A DNA stretch of 64,000 nucleotides from Chitinophagaceae bacterium (GTDB lineage: Bacteria; Bacteroidota; Bacteroidia; Cytophagales; Cytophagaceae): positions 1 to 64,000 of the forward strand of contig JAQBNS010000048.1 in assembly GCA_028288405.1 (NCBI GenBank), written 5' to 3'. The notes beneath the pieces are model-generated. The model was not told the origin of the DNA. It saw nothing but the letters and a program-made list of their open reading frames with translations, and searched no databases. Positions 25,166 through 33,272 of the stretch are shown here, piece after piece; within the stretch, counting starts at the first letter, position 1; each line of letters begins with the position of its first letter. Both the position numbers and the translations under genes were made by a program.

Positions 25166-25855
25166 AGCAATTTGATTCAAAATATCTTCCATGTAATCCG
25201 CTTGTACTTCCTGCATTTCAGTGAGTCGTTGATTTTGATGAATGATCAGGTGATCCATTTTTTCATCGAGTAAACGAATTTCTAATTCTGCTTTTAAATT
25301 AATTTGATAGTCGTGAAGATTTCTCAAACGATCTTTTTCTTCCTGTCTGTTTTGACTCATCATGATGATAGGTGCTTGTATAGAAGCGAGACAAGACAAG
25401 ATCAGGTTGAGCAAGATAAATGGATAGGGATCGAATGATTCGAAAACCAAGAGGACAACATTGGCTGTAATCCAGAAAAACATGAAGCTAAAGAAAGCAA
25501 TGATAAAAGCCCAGCTGCCACCAAACGTCGCAACTCTATCGGCCAGGCGCTGACCCAAGCTCAGGTCTTTATCAGAGACTTCTTCCAAGGCATGTGACAA
25601 GAACTCCTGGTCCTTGATGGAATCGACGACTTCCTGTTCCAGTGAATTGAGTTCTCCCAATTCCTGCTTCACGATTTTCTCTATGTATTTCTTTCTATAC
25701 TTATTGAGTTCTTCTAATGAAACATAGCTGTCTTCATTGAATTCGGGATGCTCTTCTTGAATCAAATCGAAAATGCTTTTTCTGATTAAGTCTCCTTTGT
25801 AGGCATCTTTAGGATCTACATTTTTACCGCTCAGTGCGCAAGTGATGGTTTTCAT
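25151..25855 (-). CDS. DUF1003 domain membrane protein
   Basis: The N-terminal 90 residues are soluble and charged, beginning MKTITCALSGKNVDPKDA with a SLEELNKYRKKYIEKIV helix. The DUF1003 core follows: LGQRLADRVATFGGSWAFIIAFFSFMFFWITANVV (first helix) and DPYPFILLNLILSCLASIQAPIIMMSQNRQ (second helix with its characteristic turn), then a coiled-coil tail with RLLDEKMDHLIIHQNQRLTEMQ. DUF1003 proteins are widespread and functionally undefined. The gene is convergent with feoB, overlapping it by 15 bases; no iron link is implied. Confidence 0.9.
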   Translation of the reverse strand: MKTITCALSGKNVDPKDAYKGDLIRKSIFDLIQEEHPEFNEDSYVSLEELNKYRKKYIEKIVKQELGELNSLEQEVVDSIKDQEFLSHALEEVSDKDLSLGQRLADRVATFGGSWAFIIAFFSFMFFWITANVVLLVFESFDPYPFILLNLILSCLASIQAPIIMMSQNRQEEKDRLRNLHDYQINLKAELEIRLLDEKMDHLIIHQNQRLTEMQEVQADYMEDILNQIALLKK

Positions 25856-25951
25856 AGGTTGTGAATTAATATTACAATAGACTGCAATTGAGTCAATTCA
25901 CTCGAATATAAATCTTTTTTGGCAACTCTTTTTTTATCCACAATTAGCCTC

Positions 25952-25959
25952 TACATTTG
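25952..25959 (+). promoter_or_regulatory. Promoter -7 box next to the Cys-rich protein start
   Basis: TACATTTG matches TAnnTTTG and ends five bases before the ATG at 25965, so the transcript would begin at or beside the start codon. No -33 TTTG is found at the usual distance. Confidence 0.45.
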
Positions 25960-25964
25960 TAGTC

Positions 25965-26348
25965 ATGGCAAGAATTGCTCTTTTCCTTCTATGCTTCACT
26001 ATTTTATTCCAGTCTGTTCAACGGACCTGGATCGTGGCATCTTGGAAAATGAATCAATCTTACATCGCATCGACATTGTGTGAAAACAGGATGGAGAAAA
26101 AATCTTGTTGTGCCGGTAGCTGTTACCTCAACAAGCAACTCAAAGAAAACGAAGAGAAACAAGAAGCTACTCCGTTGAATGAAAAGCAACGGGTGGAGTA
26201 TGTATCGGATCTTTTTTTAACAGCATTCTCTTTCCTTAATGTTTCTTCTTATACCATTACTAAGACATTCCAAACGATTCTGGTAGAGGGACAACCCAAC
26301 AATTTTGCGGGGAGTATTTTTCACCCGCCTTCTTTAATAGCAGGATAA
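25965..26348 (+). CDS. Small Cys-rich membrane or exported protein of a putative copper locus
   Basis: This 127-residue protein starts with a hydrophobic helix (ALFLLCFTILFQSV) that may be a signal or anchor. Cys residues follow at 39, 48, 49 and 53 in LCENRMEKKSCCAGSCYL, then a charged KQLKENEEKQE segment and an unremarkable C-terminus with a second hydrophobic stretch (FLTAFSFLNVSSYTI). Short proteins with a C-x-n-CC-x3-C cluster of this kind are found beside MbnP-like genes in Bacteroidota, which suggests soft-metal, probably copper, binding. No enzymatic motif is seen. The gene is 80 bases upstream of the MbnP-like lipoprotein gene. Confidence 0.65.
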   Translation: MARIALFLLCFTILFQSVQRTWIVASWKMNQSYIASTLCENRMEKKSCCAGSCYLNKQLKENEEKQEATPLNEKQRVEYVSDLFLTAFSFLNVSSYTITKTFQTILVEGQPNNFAGSIFHPPSLIAG

Positions 26349-26428
26349 TATTTTTGAACAGCAAGCTTGTGACTTTTATGTTACGTGTAATTACTGTTCG
26401 TTATTCTTACTATTTATTTTATTAAATC

Positions 26429-27217
26429 ATGAAAAAAATTATTGTAGGTAGCATGCTGCTGGCATTTGCTACATTTATTTCCGCTTGTAAAACGGCAAGT
26501 GATGATCCTGTACCAGCGCAGGGAAAAGGCTCCGTACACATTGAATTTGACAACCAATTTGAACAGGACCCCTTAGATCCTGAACAATATATGCCTCTTA
26601 TCTTCACGACAGAAACCTATAGTAACAATGCCGGTGAAGAGTATACCATTACTGCTTTTAAGTATTATATCTCGAATATAAAATTAAAAAAAGCAGACGG
26701 CACAGTGCATGTAGATTCTAATAGTTATTACCTTATTGACGCTTCTTCATCAGACGCAGTGATTACGCTCAGCAAAGTTCCTGTCGGCAACTACACTTCA
26801 ATGAGTTATATTATTGGGATAGATAGTTTGCAAAATGAAACGACCGGTCAGACGGGTGCCTTGGATCGTACGAACGGCATGTGGGATGTAACGTCCGAGA
26901 GTTATCTTTCGCTATTGTTAGAAGGCACATCTCCTCAATCTACCGAAACCGGTCATGCTATTAAGTATCACATTGGTGGCTATAAGAATTCCAATCATAC
27001 CAATACGTTGCGCACGGTACAACATAATTTTGGTGAATATGTCTTGCAGGTTAGAGAAATCGGAACACCTCAAGTTCATCTGGCGGTGCAAGCAGCAAAA
27101 GTAGCGAAGAATATAACTTTTGCCACTACGCCGATAATAGATAGCCCGGGTACTGCTGCAGTTAACATTTCAGCGTCTTACGCTAACATGATTATTTTCG
27201 AACACATTCATAATTAA
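26429..27217 (+). CDS. MbnP-like copper-associated lipoprotein
   Basis: A lipoprotein signal (MKKIIVGSMLLAFATFISAC, lipidated Cys20) precedes a domain matching the MbnP family. It begins VHIEFDNQFEQDPL, continues with ITAFKYYISNIKLKKADGTV, a YYLIDASSSD strand, VPVGNYTSMSYIIGIDS, GHAIKYHIGGY, and a His-ending FEHIHN. MbnP proteins bind copper or assist methanobactin-related copper uptake in methanotrophs; in Bacteroidota they occur in copper-handling loci without methanobactin. His residues in the C-terminal half (GTPQVHLAVQ, FEHIHN) could bind metal. It is 3 bases upstream of a predicted outer-membrane protein gene. Confidence 0.8.
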   Translation: MKKIIVGSMLLAFATFISACKTASDDPVPAQGKGSVHIEFDNQFEQDPLDPEQYMPLIFTTETYSNNAGEEYTITAFKYYISNIKLKKADGTVHVDSNSYYLIDASSSDAVITLSKVPVGNYTSMSYIIGIDSLQNETTGQTGALDRTNGMWDVTSESYLSLLLEGTSPQSTETGHAIKYHIGGYKNSNHTNTLRTVQHNFGEYVLQVREIGTPQVHLAVQAAKVAKNITFATTPIIDSPGTAAVNISASYANMIIFEHIHN

Positions 27218-27220
27218 GAA

Positions 27221-28138
27221 ATGAATATAAAATCCTTACTTTTATTCTTACTTCTCACAACAACATTCTTGCCCGATGTTCAGGCTTGTAGTATTTGTGG
27301 TTGTGCCAGCGGAGCCAATTACAATGGCATCTTACCTCAATACCGTAAGAACATTATCGCCTTCAGAAATCGTTACCGGGCCTTTGACCAATCTGTTAAA
27401 CAAAATGGCACTTACCTGAATAGCACATACACTTATAGCTCCTATGAATTATGGGGAAGAATTTATTTGAAAGACAGAATACAGTTTTTCTTTTCATTAC
27501 CCTATTCTGTAAACACGCTAAATGATAAAGATGGACAATCAACGCTATCCGGTATTAATGATTTGTCGGTACAAGTAAATTATAATCTCATCAATACTAC
27601 GTTTGATACTAATCGCGTACACACTGTTCAGCATAACTTGTTGATTGGAGGAGGAGTAAAACTGCCCACAGGCAAGTATCAACAAAGAAATAAACAGGAT
27701 GTGATGTACCAGGAAAATTTTCAAACCGGGAGTGGTGCATTCAGTTATTTAGGTTCTATCATTTATAACGTGCGTTACCGCAAAATGGGATTGAATGCGG
27801 ATATCAATTATATTTATAATACAGCAAATGAATTGAAATATGCTTTTGGTAACCAATTCACGGCTTCTCTGGGAGCATTTGCCTGGTTGAAGAAGGGAGA
27901 GTTTTCATTCCTACCGAATACGGGTGTGTTTTATGAAAAGCTGGATAGAGATATTAGAAATGGAGTTTACAATACGCTTTCAGGCGGTTATGCTTTAAAT
28001 TATAACCTTGGTACGGATGTTTATTATAAGAATGTATTTGTCGGAGCGACTTTTCAGACGCCTGTCGTACAAGAAATCGGAAGCGATCAGATCAAGTACA
28101 AGGCAAAGTATATGATCAATGTGGGATTCTTGTTTTAA
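27221..28138 (+). CDS. Outer-membrane protein with CSICGC metal motif
   Basis: After a signal peptide (about residues 1-22) the mature N-terminus carries ACSICGCASGANYNG with Cys23, Cys26 and Cys28, a likely metal-binding or lipidation-free Cys cluster at the exposed end. The rest is a strand-rich barrel: KNIIAFRNRYRAFD, YELWGRIYLKDRIQFFFSLPYSV, NLLIGGGVKLPTGKYQQR, ending INVGFLF with an outer-membrane-style terminal Phe. It resembles Bacteroidota transporter-like proteins found with MbnP. Together with the two preceding genes it forms a three-gene locus predicted to handle copper at the cell surface. The transport direction is unknown. Confidence 0.7.
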   Translation: MNIKSLLLFLLLTTTFLPDVQACSICGCASGANYNGILPQYRKNIIAFRNRYRAFDQSVKQNGTYLNSTYTYSSYELWGRIYLKDRIQFFFSLPYSVNTLNDKDGQSTLSGINDLSVQVNYNLINTTFDTNRVHTVQHNLLIGGGVKLPTGKYQQRNKQDVMYQENFQTGSGAFSYLGSIIYNVRYRKMGLNADINYIYNTANELKYAFGNQFTASLGAFAWLKKGEFSFLPNTGVFYEKLDRDIRNGVYNTLSGGYALNYNLGTDVYYKNVFVGATFQTPVVQEIGSDQIKYKAKYMINVGFLF

Positions 28139-28234
28139 GTTATCCGAACGGTAGATAAACTCCAGCTCTTAGTCTATTTTAAGCCCTCGTTTGTATATTC
28201 TATAATTTAGGGATGATAGATAAAGTTATATTGA

Positions 28235-29020
28235 ATGGCTTTAATTGCTGTCAATATGATTGAACCAAAAGTATCCGTCATTTTAATTACTTATAATGAA
28301 GAGGAAAACATCGATAGCTGTTTATCTTCTGTAGCATGGGCTAATGAGGTTATCATGGTGGATAGCCATAGTAAAGACGAGACAGTTGCTATTGCACAGT
28401 CTTATCCCAACTGCACAGTAATTTCTTCTTCATGGAAAGGATTTGTTGCCGCCAAACAATTGGCGCTTGATCATACCAATAATGACTGGGTGCTTTGGAT
28501 CGATGCGGATGAGCGGGTGACTCCAGAGCTTCAGTATGAAATGTTGTATTGGCTAAAGTTACCAAGAGACTTTGTAGCGTTTGATATTCCCCGTAAAACA
28601 TTCTTCATGAATCAATGGATCAAGCCTTGGTATCCGGGACGGGTGGTGCGTTTGTTCAATAAGCATTATTGTACCTTCAATAAGAATATTCTTCATGAGA
28701 GTTTAGAAATAAAAGACGTGCAGAAATTGGGTCATCTGAAGTATGATTTGCTGCATTACAGCTACAATTCGCTTAATCAGTATTTTTCTAAAATGAACAT
28801 GTATGGAAAATACGGAGCGGAAGAAATGGTTCGAAAAGAGAAAAAATTTCAATCTTGGAAATTATTACTTAATCCATTTTCCACCTTTATTCAATTTTAC
28901 TTTTTCAAAAAAGGCTTCTTACTTGGGAAATCAGGATTGATACTGGCTGTAGGAAGTGCGTATTCAAATTTCATTAAATATGCCAACTTCTATTATTTAG
29001 CAAAAAATAAAAACTTTTAA
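28235..29020 (+). CDS. Family 2 glycosyltransferase (LPS core type)
   Basis: This GT-A fold enzyme transfers a sugar from a nucleotide donor, most likely in lipopolysaccharide core or surface-glycan assembly. The N-terminal nucleotide-binding motif is VSVILITYNEEENIDSCLSS, followed by MVDSHSKDETVAIA and the metal-binding WIDADERVTPEL (DxD type). The middle contains FFMNQWIKPWYPGRVVRLF and HESLE, typical of WaaE/KdtX-like beta-glycosyltransferases. The C-terminus has a hydrophobic helix (LLLNPFSTFIQFYFFKKGF), perhaps a membrane association segment. The start at 28235 could also be the ATG at 28256, just before EPKVSVILITY. A terminator follows. Confidence 0.88.
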   Translation: MALIAVNMIEPKVSVILITYNEEENIDSCLSSVAWANEVIMVDSHSKDETVAIAQSYPNCTVISSSWKGFVAAKQLALDHTNNDWVLWIDADERVTPELQYEMLYWLKLPRDFVAFDIPRKTFFMNQWIKPWYPGRVVRLFNKHYCTFNKNILHESLEIKDVQKLGHLKYDLLHYSYNSLNQYFSKMNMYGKYGAEEMVRKEKKFQSWKLLLNPFSTFIQFYFFKKGFLLGKSGLILAVGSAYSNFIKYANFYYLAKNKNF

Positions 29021-29037
29021 ATGGTGATTGATTAATG

Positions 29038-29070
29038 AAAAAACGACTGTCCGAAAGGGCAGTCGTTTTT
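29038..29070 (+). terminator. Terminator after the glycosyltransferase gene
   Basis: AAAACGACTG and CAGTCGTTTT form a stem extended by a CC-GG pair around a GAAA tetraloop with one bulge, flanked by A and T runs. It starts 18 bases after the stop. Confidence 0.85.
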
Positions 29071-29122
29071 GTTTTGAAGAATATTTTTTTAAGATAAAGG
29101 GATAGTATGTTAAAGTAGTTTT

Positions 29123-29235
29123 GGGCGTGCCCCTTCCGGTCGGGCTATCCGCTACAAGTCCTCGCTCGGTTCTTATTGGCTAGCATTACCAAACGCAGTG
29201 CCTCGCTGTGGGCTTTCCGCTTCTATCCCTCACGC
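29123..29235. repeat. Structured dispersed repeat, family B copy 2
   Basis: The element begins GGGCGTGCCCC and ends ATCCCTCACGC with pairing termini. It keeps GGGCTATCCGCT, CAAGTCCTCGCTCG and GCTGTGGGCTTTCCGCTTC from copy 1 but has an unrelated middle. It lies between convergent genes and ends three bases before the stop of the FAD/Fe-S gene. Confidence 0.85.
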
Positions 29236-29238
29236 AAA

Positions 29239-32160
29239 TTAAACCAAAGCATCATACAATACCTCCAGCGTATGCTGAGCGGTACGTCCTGTACCATCTT
29301 TGATCTGATGGCGGCAGCTAGTGCCCGGTGCAGCGATGATGGTGTCTTCACTGCTGTTTCTAACGGCTGGGAATAAAATCAACTCCCCGACTTTCATAGA
29401 TACATCAAAATGTTCTGCTTCATATCCGAAGCTACCGGCCATACCACAGCATCCGGAAGGTATTACTTCCACTTTGTAATTGGCGGGTATAGAAAGTAAT
29501 TTCTGCGAGAAGCTCACAGAAGACAAAGCCTTTTGATGACAATGGCCATGAAGCTTTACATTTTTAGCCACTGTCGTAAAGGCAGAAGCTTTTATTCTTC
29601 CGGCATCCAATTCATTGGCAATGAACTCATCGATCATGAAACAGCTTTTCGCTAATTGACGTGCCGCTTCCTGTTCTGATTTTTCTACAAGGACCGGATA
29701 TTCATCTCTGAACCCAAGGATTGCAGAGGGTTCTATACCGATCAAAGGTTTGTTGGGTCCGATGATGTTTTTGAAAGTTGCCACGTTTGCCTGTGCAATT
29801 TTCTGTGCTTTTTTCACTAAGCCTTTAGACAAAAACGTACGACCACTTTCCTGATGGTCCACAAACTCTACCGTATAGCCCAGGCGGGTCAAAAGTCTCA
29901 CGGCTTTCTCACCGATGTGTGCCTCATTGTAATTGCTGTATTCATCGCAGAACAATACTACTCCTCCTATTGGATTTTTCGGCTGCAAAGCGCTCAGGTT
30001 CTTCTTCGCCCAGGCGCGCAAGGTTTGCTTGCTCATGGCCGGCAATGGTCTTGAAGTAGCAATGCCCAATACTTTTTTCAGGATTGTTCCCGTCACGGCA
30101 TTCTTCATGACAAAGTTCGCCAGACCAGGCCAGTTGCTGTTGATGGCATTGGCTTGCGTAAAGTGCGCGATGGCCCAAGAGCGGAATGGAATACCATTGC
30201 TTTCGTAGTATTGTTGTTGAAACTCCGCTTTTAGTTTTGTTACGTCCACGTTAGAAGGACATTCGGATCGACAACCTTTGCAAGACAAACACAAGTCCAT
30301 CACTTCTTTGATTTCTTTGTGGTCAAACTTATTGACTTTTGTAGAACGCGTTAAAAACTCACGCAAGATGTTAGCACGTGCACGTGTGGTGTCTTTTTCG
30401 TTTCTGGTGGCCATGTAACTTGGGCACATCGTACCACCGATGATGTGAGACTTACGACAATCTCCCGCACCGTTGCATTGCTCGGCCATACGAACAATAC
30501 CCAGAGAAGAAGAGAAATCAAAAGTTGTTTTGATATCCGGTGTCACCTGATTCGGTTCGTAGCGCAAGAACTGATTCATTGGCGCTGCGTTCACAATTTT
30601 GCCAGGATTCAGAATGTGATTGGGATCCCAGTTATTTTTGAGGTCTACGATCAGTTGGTAGTTTTTCTCTCCAATCATCTTTTTGATGAAAGGTGCACGT
30701 ACCCTACCGTCTCCATGTTCGCCACTGAGAGAGCCGTTGTATTTTTTAACAAGCGTTGCTACTTCGTCCGTAATCGTAAAGAACAAGTCCCTGTCTTTTT
30801 GAGTTTTTAAATCCAGAACAGGACGTAAGTGAATTTCTCCATCGCCGATGTGTGCATAGAATACACATTGCATATCGTATTTAGTCAGGATCGCCTGGAA
30901 CTCATCGATGTATGCCGGTTGGTCCTGAGGATCTACAGCAGTATCTTCAATACAGGGTACACCTTTACGATCGCCGGGTACATTGCTCAATAGGCCAAGA
31001 CCTGCTTTACGCAAAGACCATACTTTGTTGATGTCGTTACCGAACAAAACCGGGAAGTGATAACCGTAACCATGGGCACGCATATCGGCTTCCATGTCTG
31101 CGGTAAGCTTGGCAATTTCTTCTTTAGAAGTACGTGCAAATTCTACTACCAACAAAGCGGCAGGATCACCTTGGACAAAGAAACGGTTTTTAGATTGTTC
31201 GATGTTGCTCTTGGTGCATTGCAAAATCACATCATCCAGCAACTCTACTGCTCCCGGCTTATATTTCAAGGCAATGATGTTTGCTCTGGTAGCTTCTGAA
31301 ATACTGTTTAAGTGTACAGCTACTACCGCTTTTTCTTTCGGAGGAAGATCAATCAGATTAAGTTTGATCTCATCCATGAACATCAATGTTCCTTCAGATC
31401 CTGTGATCAGTTTACAGAAATTGAAAGACTCTTTCGTATTCGTGAAAGGAGTAGTCTCCAGCAATTCATCAATCGCATATCCTGTATTTCTTCTTCGGAT
31501 AGAACGTTTAGGAAATTCCTTGCGGATTTCTGCCGCACGCCCTGCATCAGACAGGACATTCTTGGTGTAATTGTACAGCTTGCTTTCCAGGCTTGATCCC
31601 TGGCATTTGGCTTCGAACTCTTCGGGACTTAAGTCATGAAAATGGACGTAACTCCCGTCGCTTAGAAAGCCTTTGATCTCCCTCACGTGATCACGTGTGG
31701 TGCCGTAGATCACAGAGTGAGAACCGCAAGAGTTATTGCCCACCATCCCACCAATCATACAACGGTTAGAGGTAGACGTTTCCGGTGCAAAGAAAAGACC
31801 GTGTGGTTCGAGTATTTTATTCAACTCATCCAACACGATACCTGGCTGTACACGGATCCATTTTTCGGCAACATTCAGTTCCAGAATATTGGTAAAGTAT
31901 TTTGATACGTCCACGACGATGCCTTTGCCTACTACTTGTCCCGCAAGGGAAGTACCGGCAGTACGAGGGATCAACGATGTTTTATATTTATTGGCAAACG
32001 AAATAAGCTTGGAGATATCGGAGGATGATTTCGGTCTTGCAACCGCTAAAGGAAGTTCACGATAGGCTGATGCATCTGTGGCATACAGCGTGCGAAGGGT
32101 GGTGTCGGTAAACAAATCGCCCTCCAGCTCTTTTTTCAGTAATTCTAGTTGTGCCAACAT
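29239..32160 (-). CDS. Fused FAD-binding and Fe-S oxidoreductase (GlcD/GlcF-like)
   Basis: This 973-residue soluble enzyme joins a PCMH-type FAD dehydrogenase to an Fe-S module, like YdiJ and the D-2-hydroxyacid dehydrogenases. The FAD half contains PRTAGTSLAGQVVGKGIVVDVS and SNRCMIGGMVGNNSCGSHS (flavin site), then GSEGTLMFMDEI and GEHGDGRVRAPF with HPGKI-like NPGKIVN. The Fe-S half has two cluster motifs: QCNGAGDCRKSHIIGGTMCPSY (about residue 545) and LCLSCKGCRSECPSNVDV, then a CCG domain ending VIPSGCCGMAGSFGYE. It probably oxidises a 2-hydroxy acid such as D-lactate or 2-hydroxyglutarate and passes electrons onward. It is a single gene with a plausible -7 box at 32200-32207. Confidence 0.9.
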   Translation of the reverse strand: MLAQLELLKKELEGDLFTDTTLRTLYATDASAYRELPLAVARPKSSSDISKLISFANKYKTSLIPRTAGTSLAGQVVGKGIVVDVSKYFTNILELNVAEKWIRVQPGIVLDELNKILEPHGLFFAPETSTSNRCMIGGMVGNNSCGSHSVIYGTTRDHVREIKGFLSDGSYVHFHDLSPEEFEAKCQGSSLESKLYNYTKNVLSDAGRAAEIRKEFPKRSIRRRNTGYAIDELLETTPFTNTKESFNFCKLITGSEGTLMFMDEIKLNLIDLPPKEKAVVAVHLNSISEATRANIIALKYKPGAVELLDDVILQCTKSNIEQSKNRFFVQGDPAALLVVEFARTSKEEIAKLTADMEADMRAHGYGYHFPVLFGNDINKVWSLRKAGLGLLSNVPGDRKGVPCIEDTAVDPQDQPAYIDEFQAILTKYDMQCVFYAHIGDGEIHLRPVLDLKTQKDRDLFFTITDEVATLVKKYNGSLSGEHGDGRVRAPFIKKMIGEKNYQLIVDLKNNWDPNHILNPGKIVNAAPMNQFLRYEPNQVTPDIKTTFDFSSSLGIVRMAEQCNGAGDCRKSHIIGGTMCPSYMATRNEKDTTRARANILREFLTRSTKVNKFDHKEIKEVMDLCLSCKGCRSECPSNVDVTKLKAEFQQQYYESNGIPFRSWAIAHFTQANAINSNWPGLANFVMKNAVTGTILKKVLGIATSRPLPAMSKQTLRAWAKKNLSALQPKNPIGGVVLFCDEYSNYNEAHIGEKAVRLLTRLGYTVEFVDHQESGRTFLSKGLVKKAQKIAQANVATFKNIIGPNKPLIGIEPSAILGFRDEYPVLVEKSEQEAARQLAKSCFMIDEFIANELDAGRIKASAFTTVAKNVKLHGHCHQKALSSVSFSQKLLSIPANYKVEVIPSGCCGMAGSFGYEAEHFDVSMKVGELILFPAVRNSSEDTIIAAPGTSCRHQIKDGTGRTAQHTLEVLYDALV

Positions 32161-32315
32161 GTAAATTGAAATGGGAGATTGGGTGAATTATAGGTTATAC
32201 AAAATTACATTGAATTGTTGTGAAAAGAGCATTCTTTACCAAAAAAGGTATGTACTCCTGTAAGCGATTGCTATATTTAAGCGATGAAACAATTGGCTGC
32301 TTTTTACGTAAGAAA

Positions 32316-33182
32316 ATGATTATGAGAATCAAAATCGGCGGACCAGTCCTCTTAGTAACCCTTTTTTTATCGCCTCTGTTCCTTCAAGCTCAGACAAAAT
32401 CGTTTGGATTAAAGCTAAACCCAAGTTTAGGGTTTATGCGCTCTTCACATTTGAAGCAGGCTTCCCATGAAATACAGTCTAATTATCCAGGTATAAAAGA
32501 ATACGATATTCGTTCCAAAGCAGGCTTCCAATTTGGTATCGGTGCATTTTACCAGTATGAAATCAATGAGAAGTTTACCGTATTTACTGATCCGACCTTC
32601 AACTATTTCAGGTCTACTTTTACTCAAAATATGGTAGGAGAAAACTTTATGTCGGGTGGTGAAGAGCAGCAAGTAACGGTGCGTTCTACGGCTAAAGTGA
32701 AATACTTTTACGCCAACATTCCTATCATGGTGAAGTACGAAATACTACCTTATCAGCGTGTATTCCTTTCCGGGGGATTTGCCGTGAACATCAATACAGG
32801 CGCTAAGATTGTAGCAGATGAAGACTCTGTAGTAAATGTAATCGTGGATGGTGAAATCGATCAAACCAGAGTAAAAAATCACAGCAGTCAAGCAAGGATT
32901 GACAAGTTTTCACCTGTTTCGGTGAATCTAAATTTGGGTATTGGAAAAAGCTTTTTGATGGGACGTTACTATAACCTGGATATAGAATTGAGGTATCAGT
33001 TTCCGCTTACGAGTTCCGGCTTTTATACTACCGATCAGCAGTACCAAGCTCAGACAGGAATCAATAACATCTTTGGTCAAACCGGTAAAGAAAATTTAGA
33101 GGCCTCATCCGGTAAGAGCCTTAATAATTTCAGGTCAAGTGTAATCAGTCTGGCTATCAGATATGTACTTTGGTCTAAATAG
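32316..33182 (+). CDS. Outer-membrane beta-barrel protein
   Basis: I place the start at the ATG at 32316, or the one at 32322, which gives a signal peptide ending FLQAQ. An upstream GTG at 32220 would add 32 residues before the signal and is unlikely. The mature chain has the eight-strand barrel pattern of PorT/OmpW-like proteins: FGLKLNPSLGFMRSS, FQFGIGAFYQYEINEKFTVFTDP, KYFYANIPIMVKYEILP, RVFLSGGFAVNINTG, NLDIELRYQFPLTSSGFY, and a final SLAIRYVLWSK strand. Size is about 265 mature residues. No partner gene is adjacent; the function is unknown. Confidence 0.75.
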   Translation: MIMRIKIGGPVLLVTLFLSPLFLQAQTKSFGLKLNPSLGFMRSSHLKQASHEIQSNYPGIKEYDIRSKAGFQFGIGAFYQYEINEKFTVFTDPTFNYFRSTFTQNMVGENFMSGGEEQQVTVRSTAKVKYFYANIPIMVKYEILPYQRVFLSGGFAVNINTGAKIVADEDSVVNVIVDGEIDQTRVKNHSSQARIDKFSPVSVNLNLGIGKSFLMGRYYNLDIELRYQFPLTSSGFYTTDQQYQAQTGINNIFGQTGKENLEASSGKSLNNFRSSVISLAIRYVLWSK

Positions 33183-33221
33183 TCTTTGGAACTTCATTTT
33201 TAGGGCTTTAGTGCCAACAGA

Positions 33222-33249
33222 TTTGATCCAGATTTCTCCAATATGTTTG
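33222..33249 (+). promoter_or_regulatory. Candidate promoter of the SulP gene
   Basis: TATGTTTG at 33242-33249 matches the -7 box and lies 23 bases before the ATG. A TTTG at 33222-33225 is 16 bases upstream, a little short for a -33 element. Confidence 0.4.
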
Positions 33250-33272
33250 TGTGATAAGATTTAAAAGATCGC

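Noticed and set aside
29176-29376. Plus-strand ORF over the second family B copy
   Set aside because: It is antisense to the FAD/Fe-S gene and arises from the repeat; no protein features.
32220-32315. GTG start for the outer-membrane protein at 32220
   Set aside because: It places 32 residues before the signal peptide; the ATG at 32316 or 32322 is more sensible.
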